Source: Lysobacter sp. yr284 (lineage in GTDB: Bacteria; Pseudomonadota; Gammaproteobacteria; Xanthomonadales; Xanthomonadaceae). From it: a stretch of 64,000 nucleotides of DNA. Below, piece by piece: positions 46,512 to 58,450 of this stretch. The translations under genes and the position numbers were made by a program. How positions within the stretch are numbered: position 1 is the stretch's first letter; each line of letters starts with the position of its first letter. The DNA lies in NCBI RefSeq assembly GCF_900107375.1, contig NZ_FNPT01000001.1, positions 310,001 through 374,000 on the forward strand, read 5' to 3'. Under the pieces are notes generated by a model. The model had not been told where the DNA came from. It saw nothing but the letters and a program-made list of their open reading frames with translations, and searched no databases.

Positions 46512-47908
46512 GACTGCCCCGCCCGGCGAACGTGCACGGATTTGCATTCGGTCCACTCGTCGAAGCTGGCGCTGCCGCCGATGCGGCCCAGGCCGGAGGC
46601 CTTGCTGCCGCCCCACGGCAGATACAGGTCGGCGTGGTCGCAGCGGTTGACGAACACCGTGCCGGCCTCGATCGCGCCGACCAGTTCCGCGGCCGCGTCG
46701 AGATCGCGCGTCCACACCGACGCGGTCAGGCCGTAGCGGCTGTCGTTGACCGCCGCCAGCGCCTGCGCGTCGCTCTCCACGGGGGCCAGCGCGACCACCG
46801 GGCCGAAGCTTTCCTCGTCGGCGATCGCCATCGGCGCGCGCACGTCGAGCAGGACCTCCGGCGACAGGTAAGCGCCGCGGCCGGCGAGTTCGCCGGCGCG
46901 ATGGCCCGGCATCGCCGAACGCGCGCCGGCGGCGATCGCCGCGGCGATCTCGCCGCGGATGCGCTCGGCGGCGGCGACGCCGACCACCGGACCGAGGTCG
47001 GGCGCAGTGAGCGGATGGTCCAGGCGCAAGGCGCGCGCGCGGTCGACGAAGGCGTCGACGAAGCGCGGATAGACGCTGCGCTCGACGTAGATGCGCTCGA
47101 CCGAGCAGCACGACTGCCCCGAATTCGAATACGCGCCTTCGACCAGTTGCTGCGCGGTCCAGTCCAGGTCGGCGTCGGCGCGCACATAGGCCGCGTCCTT
47201 GCCGCCCAGCTCCAGGCCGGCCGCGACCAGGCCGGCGCCGGCGGCCGCCAGCACCTGGCGCCCGCCGCGTTCGGAGCCGATGAATTGCACCGCGTGGAAG
47301 CGCCGCTGCGCCAGCAACCGCGCGACCGCCTCATGCGGCAGATGCAGCGCCTGGAACACGCCCTCGGGCAGGCCCGCCGCAGCGGCGGCGTCGGCCATCA
47401 GATCGGCGATCAGCGCGGTCTGCGGCGCGTGCTTGAGCACGAACGCGTTGCCCGCGGCCAGCGCCGTGGTCGCCATCTCCGCGGCCATCGCCACCGGATA
47501 GTTCCAGGCGCAGATGCCCAGCGCGATGCCCTTGGGCTCGCGCCGCAGCGTGCGGCGGATGCCGTCGCCGGCGGCCAGCTCGACATCGCCGAGCAACTGC
47601 GGCGCCAGCCGCCGGGTTTCGTCCCAACGCGCGCGCACCCGGCCGAGTTCGTCGGCGAACTGCTGCGGCCGGCCGATCTGCCACAGCACCCGCTCGGCGA
47701 ATTCGGCGCGGCGCGCTTGCATTGCGACGACAAAGCCCTCCACCGCGGCCAGGCGTTGGTCCAGCGCGAGCCCGCGCCAGGCCGGCGCCGCCGCCTGCGC
47801 GCGCTGCAGCGCGCGCTCGGTTTCGGCCGCATTTGCGTAGGCAAGCGTCGCGAGCGTGCGCCCGTCGACCGGGGAGACGATGTCGAATGCGTGTGCGGAG
47901 GAAGGCAT
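46508..47908 (-). CDS. Aldehyde dehydrogenase family protein
   Basis: This 466-residue NAD(P)-dependent ALDH has Gly-Gln-Ser-Cys267 as nucleophile, Glu233 in Leu-Glu-Leu-Gly-Gly-Lys, Trp-Asn-Tyr-Pro near 135-138 and Glu-Glu-Ser-Phe-Gly-Pro-Val near the C terminus. It corresponds in position to PuuC and would oxidise a glutamylated aldehyde to the acid. It starts ten bases after the GS-like gene and overlaps the FGase gene by four bases, so all three are one operon. Confidence 0.9.
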   Translation of the reverse strand: MPSSAHAFDIVSPVDGRTLATLAYANAAETERALQRAQAAAPAWRGLALDQRLAAVEGFVVAMQARRAEFAERVLWQIGRPQQFADELGRVRARWDETRRLAPQLLGDVELAAGDGIRRTLRREPKGIALGICAWNYPVAMAAEMATTALAAGNAFVLKHAPQTALIADLMADAAAAAGLPEGVFQALHLPHEAVARLLAQRRFHAVQFIGSERGGRQVLAAAGAGLVAAGLELGGKDAAYVRADADLDWTAQQLVEGAYSNSGQSCCSVERIYVERSVYPRFVDAFVDRARALRLDHPLTAPDLGPVVGVAAAERIRGEIAAAIAAGARSAMPGHRAGELAGRGAYLSPEVLLDVRAPMAIADEESFGPVVALAPVESDAQALAAVNDSRYGLTASVWTRDLDAAAELVGAIEAGTVFVNRCDHADLYLPWGGSKASGLGRIGGSASFDEWTECKSVHVRRAGQS

Positions 47909-47918
47909 CGGCGCGGGC

Positions 47919-49310
47919 TCAGGCGAACTCGAAGAAACGGCGCAGTTCCACGTCGGTGACCAGCGCGGCGAATTCCTCGTCCTGGGCGCGCTTGGTCTCG
48001 ACGTAGGCGTCGACGAAGCGGTCGCCGAACAGCTCGCGCGCCGGCGCCGACGCGTCGAAGCGTCCGATCGCCTCGCCGAAGCTGCGCGGGAAGCGGTGCT
48101 TGGGCGCGACCTTGTCGAGGTTCTCGTACACGTTCCAGGTCGATTCCTCGCCCGGCTCGATCTCGCGCTCCATACCCCACAGCCCCGCGCCGAGCACGCA
48201 GGCCAGGGCCAGATAGGGATTGGCGTCGGCGCCGGGAACCCGGCATTCGATCCGCTGCGAATGCGGCGAGCCGCCGATCAGGCGCAGCGCGCAGGTGCGG
48301 TTCTCCCAGCCCCAACTCGCCGCCACCGGCGAGAAGATCCACGGCTGGTAGCGGCGGAACGAATTCACCGTCGGCCCGAACAGGATCAGGAACTCCGGCA
48401 GCAAGGCCTGCAGGCCGCCGACGAAGTGGCGCATGCGCCGGCTCATGTTGCGCGGCTGGGACGGATCGTAGAACAGCGGATCGCCCTGCTCGTCGCGCAG
48501 CGAAACATGGATGTGCCCGCTCTGCCCGTCGGCCTGGTTGGACCAGCGCGCCATGAAGGTGATCAGCTTGTCGTGGCGCTGGGCGACGATCTTGGCCGCG
48601 GTCTTGAACAGCATCGCGTCGTCGGCCGCGCGCACGCCCTCGCGGTAGGCCAGCGCGGCCTCCATGAAGCCCGCGCCCATTTCCTCGTGCACGCCTTCCA
48701 GCGGGATGTCCAGGCATTTGCAGCTGTCCATCAGCGCGTTGTAGAAACCGCTGCCGACGCCCTGGCGCAGCATCAGGTGGTAGGAGCTGTCGAGCGTGGC
48801 CAGGCGCAGGTCGCGGTAGTCCTTCTCGCGGATCGAGCGCGGCGTTTCCTCGAACAGGGTGAATTCGTATTCGCTGGAGTGGAACGCGCGCAGGCCCTGG
48901 GCGCGCGCGCGGGCCAGCACCCGCAGGTAGAGGTTGCGCGACTGCAGCGGCCCCTCGGGCTCCTCGAAGTCGGCCAGGAACAGAAGATTGCGCGTCGGGC
49001 TCTCCCACGGGATCTCGCGCACGCTGTCGGGAACGATCTTGCACAGGCGGTCGCCGAACACCACGCCCTCGCCGGTGCTGACGCCGCGCGCCGGCCGCTG
49101 CACGTCGCCGTGGTCCAGCGCCAGCGCCGCGCCGGCGAAACACAGGCCTTTTTCCAGCGCGGCGAGGAAACGCTCGGTGGACACGTACTTGACCCGCAGC
49201 TGGCCCGGCATGTCGGCGAAGCCGACGTTGACGTGGTCGGGCTTGCGCGCGTGGATCAGGCGCACGACGTCCTCGACGGTGGCGATCGAACTCAGGCTCG
49301 GTCCGGACAT
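47919..49310 (-). CDS. Glutamine synthetase family protein (PuuA/GlnA3-like)
   Basis: This 463-residue GS-fold enzyme has Ser-Glu-Tyr-Glu-Phe, Gly-His-Ile-His-Val-Ser, the ATP segment Asn-Ser-Phe-Arg-Arg-Tyr and Arg-Ile-Glu-Cys-Arg-Val-Pro-Gly-Ala-Asp-Ala-Asn-Pro-Tyr. It lacks the adenylylation Tyr loop of GlnA. Such paralogues gamma-glutamylate amines (PuuA, GlnA3, IpuC). It heads the minus-strand operon and is divergent from the GMC oxidoreductase across a perfect palindrome. The amine substrate is unknown. Confidence 0.9.
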   Translation of the reverse strand: MSGPSLSSIATVEDVVRLIHARKPDHVNVGFADMPGQLRVKYVSTERFLAALEKGLCFAGAALALDHGDVQRPARGVSTGEGVVFGDRLCKIVPDSVREIPWESPTRNLLFLADFEEPEGPLQSRNLYLRVLARARAQGLRAFHSSEYEFTLFEETPRSIREKDYRDLRLATLDSSYHLMLRQGVGSGFYNALMDSCKCLDIPLEGVHEEMGAGFMEAALAYREGVRAADDAMLFKTAAKIVAQRHDKLITFMARWSNQADGQSGHIHVSLRDEQGDPLFYDPSQPRNMSRRMRHFVGGLQALLPEFLILFGPTVNSFRRYQPWIFSPVAASWGWENRTCALRLIGGSPHSQRIECRVPGADANPYLALACVLGAGLWGMEREIEPGEESTWNVYENLDKVAPKHRFPRSFGEAIGRFDASAPARELFGDRFVDAYVETKRAQDEEFAALVTDVELRRFFEFA

Positions 49311-49339
49311 TTCGGGATCGTTTCCTTTTAACTAACAAT

Positions 49340-49355
49340 GTTTCCATATGGAAAC
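49340..49355. promoter_or_regulatory. Perfect 16-bp palindrome, likely operator
   Basis: GTTTCCATATGGAAAC is a perfect palindrome in the divergent region between the GS-like gene (start 49310) and the GMC gene (start 49461). It is AT-rich relative to its surroundings. The XRE-cupin regulator encoded at 51171-51785 is the likely binder (inference). Confidence 0.7.
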
Positions 49356-49460
49356 GGTGCGTGATAGTTTTCGCTCATCCCGATCCGCGTGTCAAACCCC
49401 TCTCCGCCGCCCGCCCCGGCCCAGCCGACGGACGGCAGACCGAACCGGCAGCGCTCATCC

Positions 49461-51098
49461 ATGAAAAGAACCTCGTCCGCGTGGGACTACATCGTCGTCG
49501 GCGCCGGCTCGGCGGGCAGCGTCCTCGCCCACCGCCTGTCCAGCGACCCGCAGGTGCGGGTGCTGCTGCTGGAAGCCGGGCCCGCCGACCTCTATCCCTA
49601 TCTCCATGTACCGGCCGGAGAGGAAATGGCGCTGTCCAGCCGCAAGGTGGTCTGGCCCTACCGCACCGAGCCCGACCCCAGCCGCGACGGCCGCAGCGAG
49701 GACTGGCCGGCCGGCAAGGTGCTCGGCGGCAGCAGTTCGGTGAACGGGATGATCTATCTGCGCGGTTCGCGCGAGGACTACGACGACTGGGCGCGCGCCG
49801 GCAATCCGGGCTGGAGCTTCGACGAGGTGCTGCCGTGCTTCGTGCGCAGCGAGCGCAACTCGCGCGGCGCCGGACCGGGCCGCGGCGGCGACGGGTTGTT
49901 GAGCGTGGCCGACGTGCGCAGCCCGCATCCGCTCGCCGGCGCCTTCCTCGACGCGGCCGAAGAACTGGGCCTGCCGCGCAACGAAGACCTCAACGGCGGC
50001 GATTCGTACGGCGCCGGCCGCCTGCAGGCGACCCAGCGCCGCGGCTGGCGCCACAGCGCCGCGCGCGCGTTCCTGTGGCCGGCGCGGCGGCGGCGCAATC
50101 TCAGCGTGGTCACCGGCGCGCTGGTCGAACGCGTGCTGATCGCCGACGGCGCCGCGCAGGGCGTGGCCTATCGCCATCGCGGCGAGCGCCTGGTCGCGCA
50201 CGCGCAGCGCGAGACGATCCTGTGCGCCGGCGCGCTGGCCTCGCCGAAGCTGCTGATGCTGTCCGGCATCGGCCCGGCGCAGGAGCTGGCGCGCCACGGC
50301 ATCGCCGTCGTCCACGACAGCCCCGGCGTCGGCGCGAACCTGCAGGAACACCCCGGCGCGCTGATCGTCGCCGAGGTCAACGTGCCGACCTACAACGTCG
50401 AGACCGGCCCCTGGGCGGTGGTCCGCCACGGCCTGGATTTCCTGCTGCGCGGGCGCGGCCCCGGCACTACGCCGATCGGCCACGCGGTCGCGTTCGCCAA
50501 GAGCTCGCCCGCGCTCGAACGCCCCGACCTGCAGCTGGTGTTCACCCCGATCGGCTACAACACCGCCGGCGACGGCCCGACCCTGCTGCCGATGCCGGCG
50601 GTGGTGATCGCGGTCAACGTCTGCCGCCCGCGCGCGCGCGGCAGCGTGCGGCTGCGCTCGGCCGATCCGGCCGCGCTGCCGGAAATCCGCCTGGAAATGC
50701 TGGCCGACCCGCACGACCGCGAGCTGCTGCGCGAAGGCGCGAAGCTGGCGCGGCGGCTGTACGCCACCTCGGCGCTGGGCGCCTTCGTCGAGAACGAACT
50801 GCGGCCCGGCGCGGACGTGCGCAGCGACGCACAGTGGGATGCGTTCCTGCGCGCGCACGCGATGCGCTTCAGCCACCCGGCCGGCAGCTGCCGCATGGGT
50901 AGCGACGCGGCCGCGGTGGTCGCGCCGGACCTGCGCGTGCGCGGCGTGCGCGGCCTGCGCGTGGCCGACGCCTCGATCATGCCGACCCTGGTGAGCGCCA
51001 ACACCAACGCCGCGGCGATCATGATCGGCGAGAAGGCGGCCGAGCTGATCCTGGGCGACGGGTCGGGCGCAACCGCCGCTGCCGCGCAACGAGGCTGA
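49461..51098 (+). CDS. GMC family FAD oxidoreductase
   Basis: This 545-residue flavoprotein starts with Asp-Tyr-Ile-Val-Val-Gly-Ala-Gly-Ser-Ala-Gly (ADP-binding), has Gly-Gly-Ser-Ser-Ser-Val-Asn-Gly (GMC signature 1) and the C-terminal catalytic His in Phe-Ser-His-Pro-Ala-Gly-Ser-Cys-Arg-Met-Gly, with Asn in Ser-Ala-Asn-Thr-Asn. It is choline-dehydrogenase-like, so it should oxidise an alcohol to an aldehyde. GTG at 49389 would add 24 low-complexity residues. It takes the place of PuuB, which is a different fold, suggesting an amino-alcohol substrate for the cluster. Confidence 0.88.
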   Translation: MKRTSSAWDYIVVGAGSAGSVLAHRLSSDPQVRVLLLEAGPADLYPYLHVPAGEEMALSSRKVVWPYRTEPDPSRDGRSEDWPAGKVLGGSSSVNGMIYLRGSREDYDDWARAGNPGWSFDEVLPCFVRSERNSRGAGPGRGGDGLLSVADVRSPHPLAGAFLDAAEELGLPRNEDLNGGDSYGAGRLQATQRRGWRHSAARAFLWPARRRRNLSVVTGALVERVLIADGAAQGVAYRHRGERLVAHAQRETILCAGALASPKLLMLSGIGPAQELARHGIAVVHDSPGVGANLQEHPGALIVAEVNVPTYNVETGPWAVVRHGLDFLLRGRGPGTTPIGHAVAFAKSSPALERPDLQLVFTPIGYNTAGDGPTLLPMPAVVIAVNVCRPRARGSVRLRSADPAALPEIRLEMLADPHDRELLREGAKLARRLYATSALGAFVENELRPGADVRSDAQWDAFLRAHAMRFSHPAGSCRMGSDAAAVVAPDLRVRGVRGLRVADASIMPTLVSANTNAAAIMIGEKAAELILGDGSGATAAAAQRG

Positions 51099-51170
51099 CG
51101 CCTTGGGATGCCGGCCTTGCGCGCGCGCGGCCGTACGAACGCACGGAGCAGCGGCGCCGTTGCGCCCGCC

Positions 51171-51785
51171 TCAGCGCTTGCGCTTGGGCCGCAGCGCCGC
51201 GCTCGTGGCCGGATTCTGCACGCGCGCGCCTTCCGCGCCGACGGTGTTGGACATCAGCAGCACCGCCTCGCGGGTCACCGCGAAATAGGCGTGGCGGGTC
51301 TGCGCGTCGAACAGCACGCTGTCGCCGGCGGCCAGCACCAGCGGTTCGTAGGCCTCGGTGTGCAGCGCGACCTTGCCCTTGAGCACGTGCACGAATTCCT
51401 CACCGGGGTGCGATACGAACGCGTCCGCGCCGCCCGGCGGCTTGTCGCGCACCGTGACCCGCCAGAACAGGTTGGATTGCCCACTGAGTTCGCCGCACAG
51501 CATTTCGTAGGTGCGGTGGCTGTGTTCGAACTTGCGCCCGCCGTCGGCGCGGGTCACCGCGCGCCGCGCGCCGGTGCCGGCCGGGTCCGTGGGCGGACTG
51601 AGCAAGGTCGTGGCCGGCACCGCCAACGCCTCGGCCAGCACGATCAGCTCGGGATGGCGCAGGGTCGCCAATCCGTTCTCGACCTTGGACAGCTTGGCGA
51701 TGGAGATCCCCGCCCGCGCGCTGAGATCGCGCAGCGAGAGCTGCGCTTTCTGCCGCGCTTGGCGAAGCTGGATTCCCAGGGACAT
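51171..51785 (-). CDS. XRE-cupin transcriptional regulator (PuuR-like)
   Basis: This 204-residue protein has an N-terminal helix-turn-helix (residues 4-60, Leu-Arg-Gln-Ala-Arg...Leu-Ser-Lys-Val-Glu-Asn-Gly) and a C-terminal cupin (about 100-180, His-Pro-Gly-Glu-Glu-Phe-Val-His-Val-Leu-Lys-Gly). PuuR, which represses the putrescine pathway, has this layout. It is convergent with the GMC gene and probably controls the divergent GS/GMC promoters through the 49340-49355 palindrome. Confidence 0.9.
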   Translation of the reverse strand: MSLGIQLRQARQKAQLSLRDLSARAGISIAKLSKVENGLATLRHPELIVLAEALAVPATTLLSPPTDPAGTGARRAVTRADGGRKFEHSHRTYEMLCGELSGQSNLFWRVTVRDKPPGGADAFVSHPGEEFVHVLKGKVALHTEAYEPLVLAAGDSVLFDAQTRHAYFAVTREAVLLMSNTVGAEGARVQNPATSAALRPKRKR

Positions 51786-51879
51786 GGACGGCCGCGGAGG
51801 CTGGACGAGGACGCCCCAAGGCTAGGTCAGGTCCGCGCGCGCGTCCACTGCGCGGCGGCCGGCCTGGGGCGCCCGAAAC

Positions 51880-51910
51880 GACGCCGGCCCGCGAAACGCG
51901 GGCCGGCGTC
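51880..51910 (-). terminator. guaBA terminator hairpin
   Basis: A perfect 14-bp stem (51880-51893 with 51897-51910) with a three-base loop lies 24 bases past the guaA stop. On the minus strand it is followed by GTTTCGGG, a poor T run. Confidence 0.7.
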
Positions 51911-51933
51911 AGGGGTTCATCGACGCGCCAGCG

Positions 51934-53502
<1,569 letters not shown>

Positions 53503-53616
53503 GGAACCAGCAACGAATGAAGAGGAGGGGGAAACCGGGTAACGCAAGAACGGGGCCGCAATAGCCGAAGAGGAGCGGGACACGGGTTCCTCGCTCCTCT
53601 TCGCTGGTCGCCGGCC

Positions 53617-55402
<1,786 letters not shown>

Positions 55403-55433
55403 GGAAGATCCTCGACATGCCTCACTGGCGCCT

Positions 55434-56324
55434 TCAGCCCCGCCCGGCCGCCTTGTCCGCGGCCTCGGCCGCTTCCAGCGTGTTCTGCATCAGGGTGGCG
55501 ACCGTCATCGGCCCGACCCCGCCCGGCACCGGCGTGATCCAGCTGGCGCGCTGCGCCGCGGCGTCGAAGCCGACGTCGCCGACCAGGCGGCCGTCGTCGA
55601 GGCGGTTGATGCCCACGTCGATCACCACCGCGCCCGGCTTGACCCATTCGCCCGGAATCAGCCGCGGCCGGCCGACCGCGACCACCAGGATGTCGGCGTT
55701 GCGCACCGACTGCTCCAGCACCGCCTGCGGGGTGAATTTGTGGCAACTGGTGACGGTGCAGCCGGCGATCATCAGCTCCAGCGCCATCGGCCGGCCGACG
55801 TGGTTGCTGACGCCGACGATGGTCGCGCTCTGCCCGCGCACCGGGCGGTCGGTATAGCCGAGCAAGGTGGTGATGCCGCGCGGCGTGCACGGGCGCAGGC
55901 CGAACTGGCGCAGCACCAGGTGGCCGACGTTTTCCGGGTGGAAGCCGTCGACGTCCTTGCGCGGGTCGATGCGATGGATCAGCGCGGTGGCGTCGCGGCG
56001 GTCGGGCAGCGGCAGCTGGACCAGGATGCCGTGCACCTCGGGATCGGCGTTGAGCTTGTCGATCAAGGCCAGCAAGGCCTCGTCGCCGGGATCGGCCGGC
56101 AGGTCGTAGTCGATCGCGCGGATGCCGACCTTCTGCGCGGCGCGGCGCTTGTTGCGCACGTAGACCGAGGAGGCCGGATCGCTGCCGACCAACACCACCG
56201 CCAGCCCCGGCCGCGACAGGCCGCGGGCGACGCGCTGGTCGACCTGGGCCTTGAGGTTGTCGAGCAGTTCCTCGGCGATGCGCTTGCCGTCGAGGATGCG
56301 GGCCGGGTGCGAAGGAGGCGTCAT
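55434..56324 (-). CDS. folD: Methylenetetrahydrofolate dehydrogenase/cyclohydrolase
   Basis: This 296-residue bifunctional enzyme has Ser-x-Tyr-Val-x-Asn-Lys (catalytic Lys in the substrate cleft), Gln-Leu-Pro-Leu-Pro, Pro-Arg-Lys-Asp-Val-Asp-Gly-Phe-His and the NADP site Gly-Val-Ser-Asn-His-Val-Gly-Arg-Pro (the common form is Gly-Arg-Ser). The C-terminal [11 protein letters not shown] is intact. It makes 10-formyl-THF for purine synthesis and sits upstream of guaBA on the same strand. Confidence 0.96.
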   Translation of the reverse strand: MTPPSHPARILDGKRIAEELLDNLKAQVDQRVARGLSRPGLAVVLVGSDPASSVYVRNKRRAAQKVGIRAIDYDLPADPGDEALLALIDKLNADPEVHGILVQLPLPDRRDATALIHRIDPRKDVDGFHPENVGHLVLRQFGLRPCTPRGITTLLGYTDRPVRGQSATIVGVSNHVGRPMALELMIAGCTVTSCHKFTPQAVLEQSVRNADILVVAVGRPRLIPGEWVKPGAVVIDVGINRLDDGRLVGDVGFDAAAQRASWITPVPGGVGPMTVATLMQNTLEAAEAADKAAGRG

Positions 56325-56484
56325 GCGGGCTCGGCTGCGGTAGAGTCGGGCCGCGCATTATCGCCGATCCGGCCGGCCGAATTTCGCCGGCGCGCGCATT
56401 TCGCCGACGCGGCGCGCAGGCCGGCCGCCGCGCGCCGCGGCCGCATCGGCCCGCCCTCGCCCCTGCCCCGCCCGGAGCCCCGCC

Positions 56485-56811
56485 ATGAACCCGACCGACC
56501 CGACCGCCGTCCCGGACGCCGCCACCGAAGCCCTGCAGGCCGCCGCCTTCCGCCGCCTGCTCGCCCATCTGATGCACGAGCGCCGCGACGTGCAGAACAT
56601 CGACCTGATGATCCTGGCCGGCTTCTGCCGCAACTGCCTGGCCGACTGGTACCGCGACGCCGCTGGCGAGCGCGGGGTCGATCTGAGCAAGGACCAGGCG
56701 CGCGAGGCGATCTACGGGATGCCGTTCGCGCAGTGGAAGGCGCAGTACCAGCAAGAGGCGACGCCGGCGCAGCTGGCCGCGTTCGAGGCGGCGCAAAAGC
56801 GGCACGGCTGA
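56485..56811 (+). CDS. DUF1244 family protein
   Basis: This 108-residue protein has the family core Phe-Arg-Arg-Leu-x-x-His-Leu...Gln-Asn-Ile-Asp-Leu-Met...Gly-Phe-Cys-Arg-Asn-Cys-Leu-Ala-Asp-Trp-Tyr. The Cys-x2-Cys pair could bind a metal. A C-terminal charged helix follows. Function is unknown. It is divergent from folD. Confidence 0.9.
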   Translation: MNPTDPTAVPDAATEALQAAAFRRLLAHLMHERRDVQNIDLMILAGFCRNCLADWYRDAAGERGVDLSKDQAREAIYGMPFAQWKAQYQQEATPAQLAAFEAAQKRHG

Positions 56812-56867
56812 GGGCGCTTACGCGCGATTGCGGCTCCAGCGCGGTTCCTGCGCACCACCTCCCGACC

Positions 56868-56897
56868 CCGTCATTCCGGCGAAAGCCGGAATGACGG
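56868..56897. repeat. Family C repeat, single palindrome
   Basis: CCGTCATTCCGGCGAAAGCC then GGAATGACGG forms one near-perfect hairpin downstream of the DUF1244 gene. Confidence 0.75.
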
Positions 56898-56941
56898 ATT
56901 GGAGGGAAGCGACACAGCAACGACGCTGCAACGACCGCCCC

Positions 56942-57090
56942 TGTAGGAGCGGCGCAAGCCGCGACCGCGACAATCAAAAAATCCACGCAAGCACGAAGCG
57001 CCCGCCGCCAAACAAACCGGACACGTCCTCAAGACATCCGGCCCGCGCCGGCTCAGCCGTTGCCGCCGTCGCGGCTCGCGCCGCTCCTAC
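56942..57090. repeat. Family A REP pair (GTAG type)
   Basis: TGTAGGAGCGGCGCAAGCCG at the left and GTCGCGGCTCGCGCCGCTCC at the right are inverted units with outer GTAG ends about 105 bases apart. They close the 3' side of the DUF2272 gene. Confidence 0.75.
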
Positions 57091-57108
57091 CGGGACGCGT
57101 CGCCGCGC

Positions 57109-58173
57109 TCAGTCCTGCACCGGCGCCTGCCCCTGCGGCTGCAGCGACGGCGCATTCGGATTCGGGCAACGCGGGATTCCCGACCCCACCACGCAGTTGA
57201 TGCAGCACCCCGACGGCTGCTGCGACGGCGCCTGCTGCGGCGCGAACAGCGGCTGCGGCGGCGCCAGCGTGGCCAGGCTCGCATCGGGCTTGAGCTTGAG
57301 CAGCGCCGCCCAGTCGAGCTTGTTCATGTCGCAGGCCGTGGCGGTGTCGGGCGAGCACTCCACCTGGGTCTCGCTGCGCAGCGGCAGCGGCCAGAACTGG
57401 CCGCTGCGGTTGACCGCCATCATCCGCATCGTCGCGCCCTGCTGGACGTTGCCGCCGATCAGATAGGCCTTGCCGTCGTTGTCCGGATTGACCGCGACGA
57501 CCACGTCGCAATGCATCGCCAGCGAACCGTTGCCGCTGTCGAGCGCCGCCATCAACCCCTGGTAACCGTACACGCGCGTGCTCGAACGCACCGCGCACAG
57601 CAGGTCGCCCGGCGCCGCCGCGGCGCTGGCCGGGTCCAGGTACAGGAACGGGCTCTGGTCGGGATTGCGATAGGCCTCGCGCACGTAGTCGTAGTGGCTG
57701 GCCGAAGGACGGAAGCCCGGCACCGCAGCCTTCATCATCACGTAGGACACGAACGCGGCCGACCACGGATTGTCGACCAGGAACGCGCGGCAGGCCTGGG
57801 TCGAATAGCCGCTGCCGAACGGATCGAAGCACTGGTCGGCGCCGGCGAAGCCGCTCATGCGCTGGAGCAGGCCGGTCTCGCGCCAGTAGCCGGCGGTGCG
57901 CCGCCAGGTCTCGGTGGCGCCGTCGGCCAGGCGCGCGTTCTCCGACTCGCTCACCGAGGCGCTGGCCAAGCGGCCCTGCAGGTCGATGAAGGGCCGGTAC
58001 CACAGCAGGTTCTCGCTGCACGCCGCGGCCGCGACGCGGGTCGCGGCCTGGGCCGCGCCGCCCTGGTTGCGCAGCGACGGACAGGCGTCGGCGGCGCGGG
58101 CCGCGCTCCACGGCGCAAGCAGCGCCGACACAGCGGCCAGGATGGGCAAAACCATAACGAGACTGCGGGGCAT
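57109..58173 (-). CDS. DUF2272 domain secreted protein
   Basis: This 354-residue protein has a signal peptide (cleavage near Ala-Arg-Ala-Ala-Asp) and a DUF2272 domain (about 95-235) with Asn-Pro-Trp-Ser-Ala-Ala-Phe-Val-Ser-Tyr-Val-Met and Phe-Arg-Pro-Ser-Ala-Ser-His-Tyr-Asp-Tyr. In NlpC/P60 relatives the position after Trp is the catalytic Cys; here it is Ser. A Pro/Gln-rich tail has a Cys-Cys-x2-Cys cluster. GGAG lies eight bases before ATG 58173. A cell-wall role is possible but unproven. Confidence 0.82.
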   Translation of the reverse strand: MPRSLVMVLPILAAVSALLAPWSAARAADACPSLRNQGGAAQAATRVAAAACSENLLWYRPFIDLQGRLASASVSESENARLADGATETWRRTAGYWRETGLLQRMSGFAGADQCFDPFGSGYSTQACRAFLVDNPWSAAFVSYVMMKAAVPGFRPSASHYDYVREAYRNPDQSPFLYLDPASAAAAPGDLLCAVRSSTRVYGYQGLMAALDSGNGSLAMHCDVVVAVNPDNDGKAYLIGGNVQQGATMRMMAVNRSGQFWPLPLRSETQVECSPDTATACDMNKLDWAALLKLKPDASLATLAPPQPLFAPQQAPSQQPSGCCINCVVGSGIPRCPNPNAPSLQPQGQAPVQD

Positions 58174-58450
58174 GCGGCGATCTCCGGTCCATCGCAGCGT
58201 CCGCGCGGGGGCGCGAAACGCCAAGGTTGTCATGCGGGAAGGTCGTACAGGAGGACGGCGCGTGTGCGGCCGGCCCGCCTGCGCCAGCCTAGCGATCTTC
58301 CGTGCAAGTCACGTGAGCGCGCGCGCGCCGCCTCGCGCCGCTGGCGGCGCGCGTGCCCGCGGGGTATCGTCGCAACACGCACCATGCGCCCCACGGCCGC
58401 CTGCGGCCGCCCGGCGCTTTCCCGCACCGCATTCCAGGGCCCACGCATCG

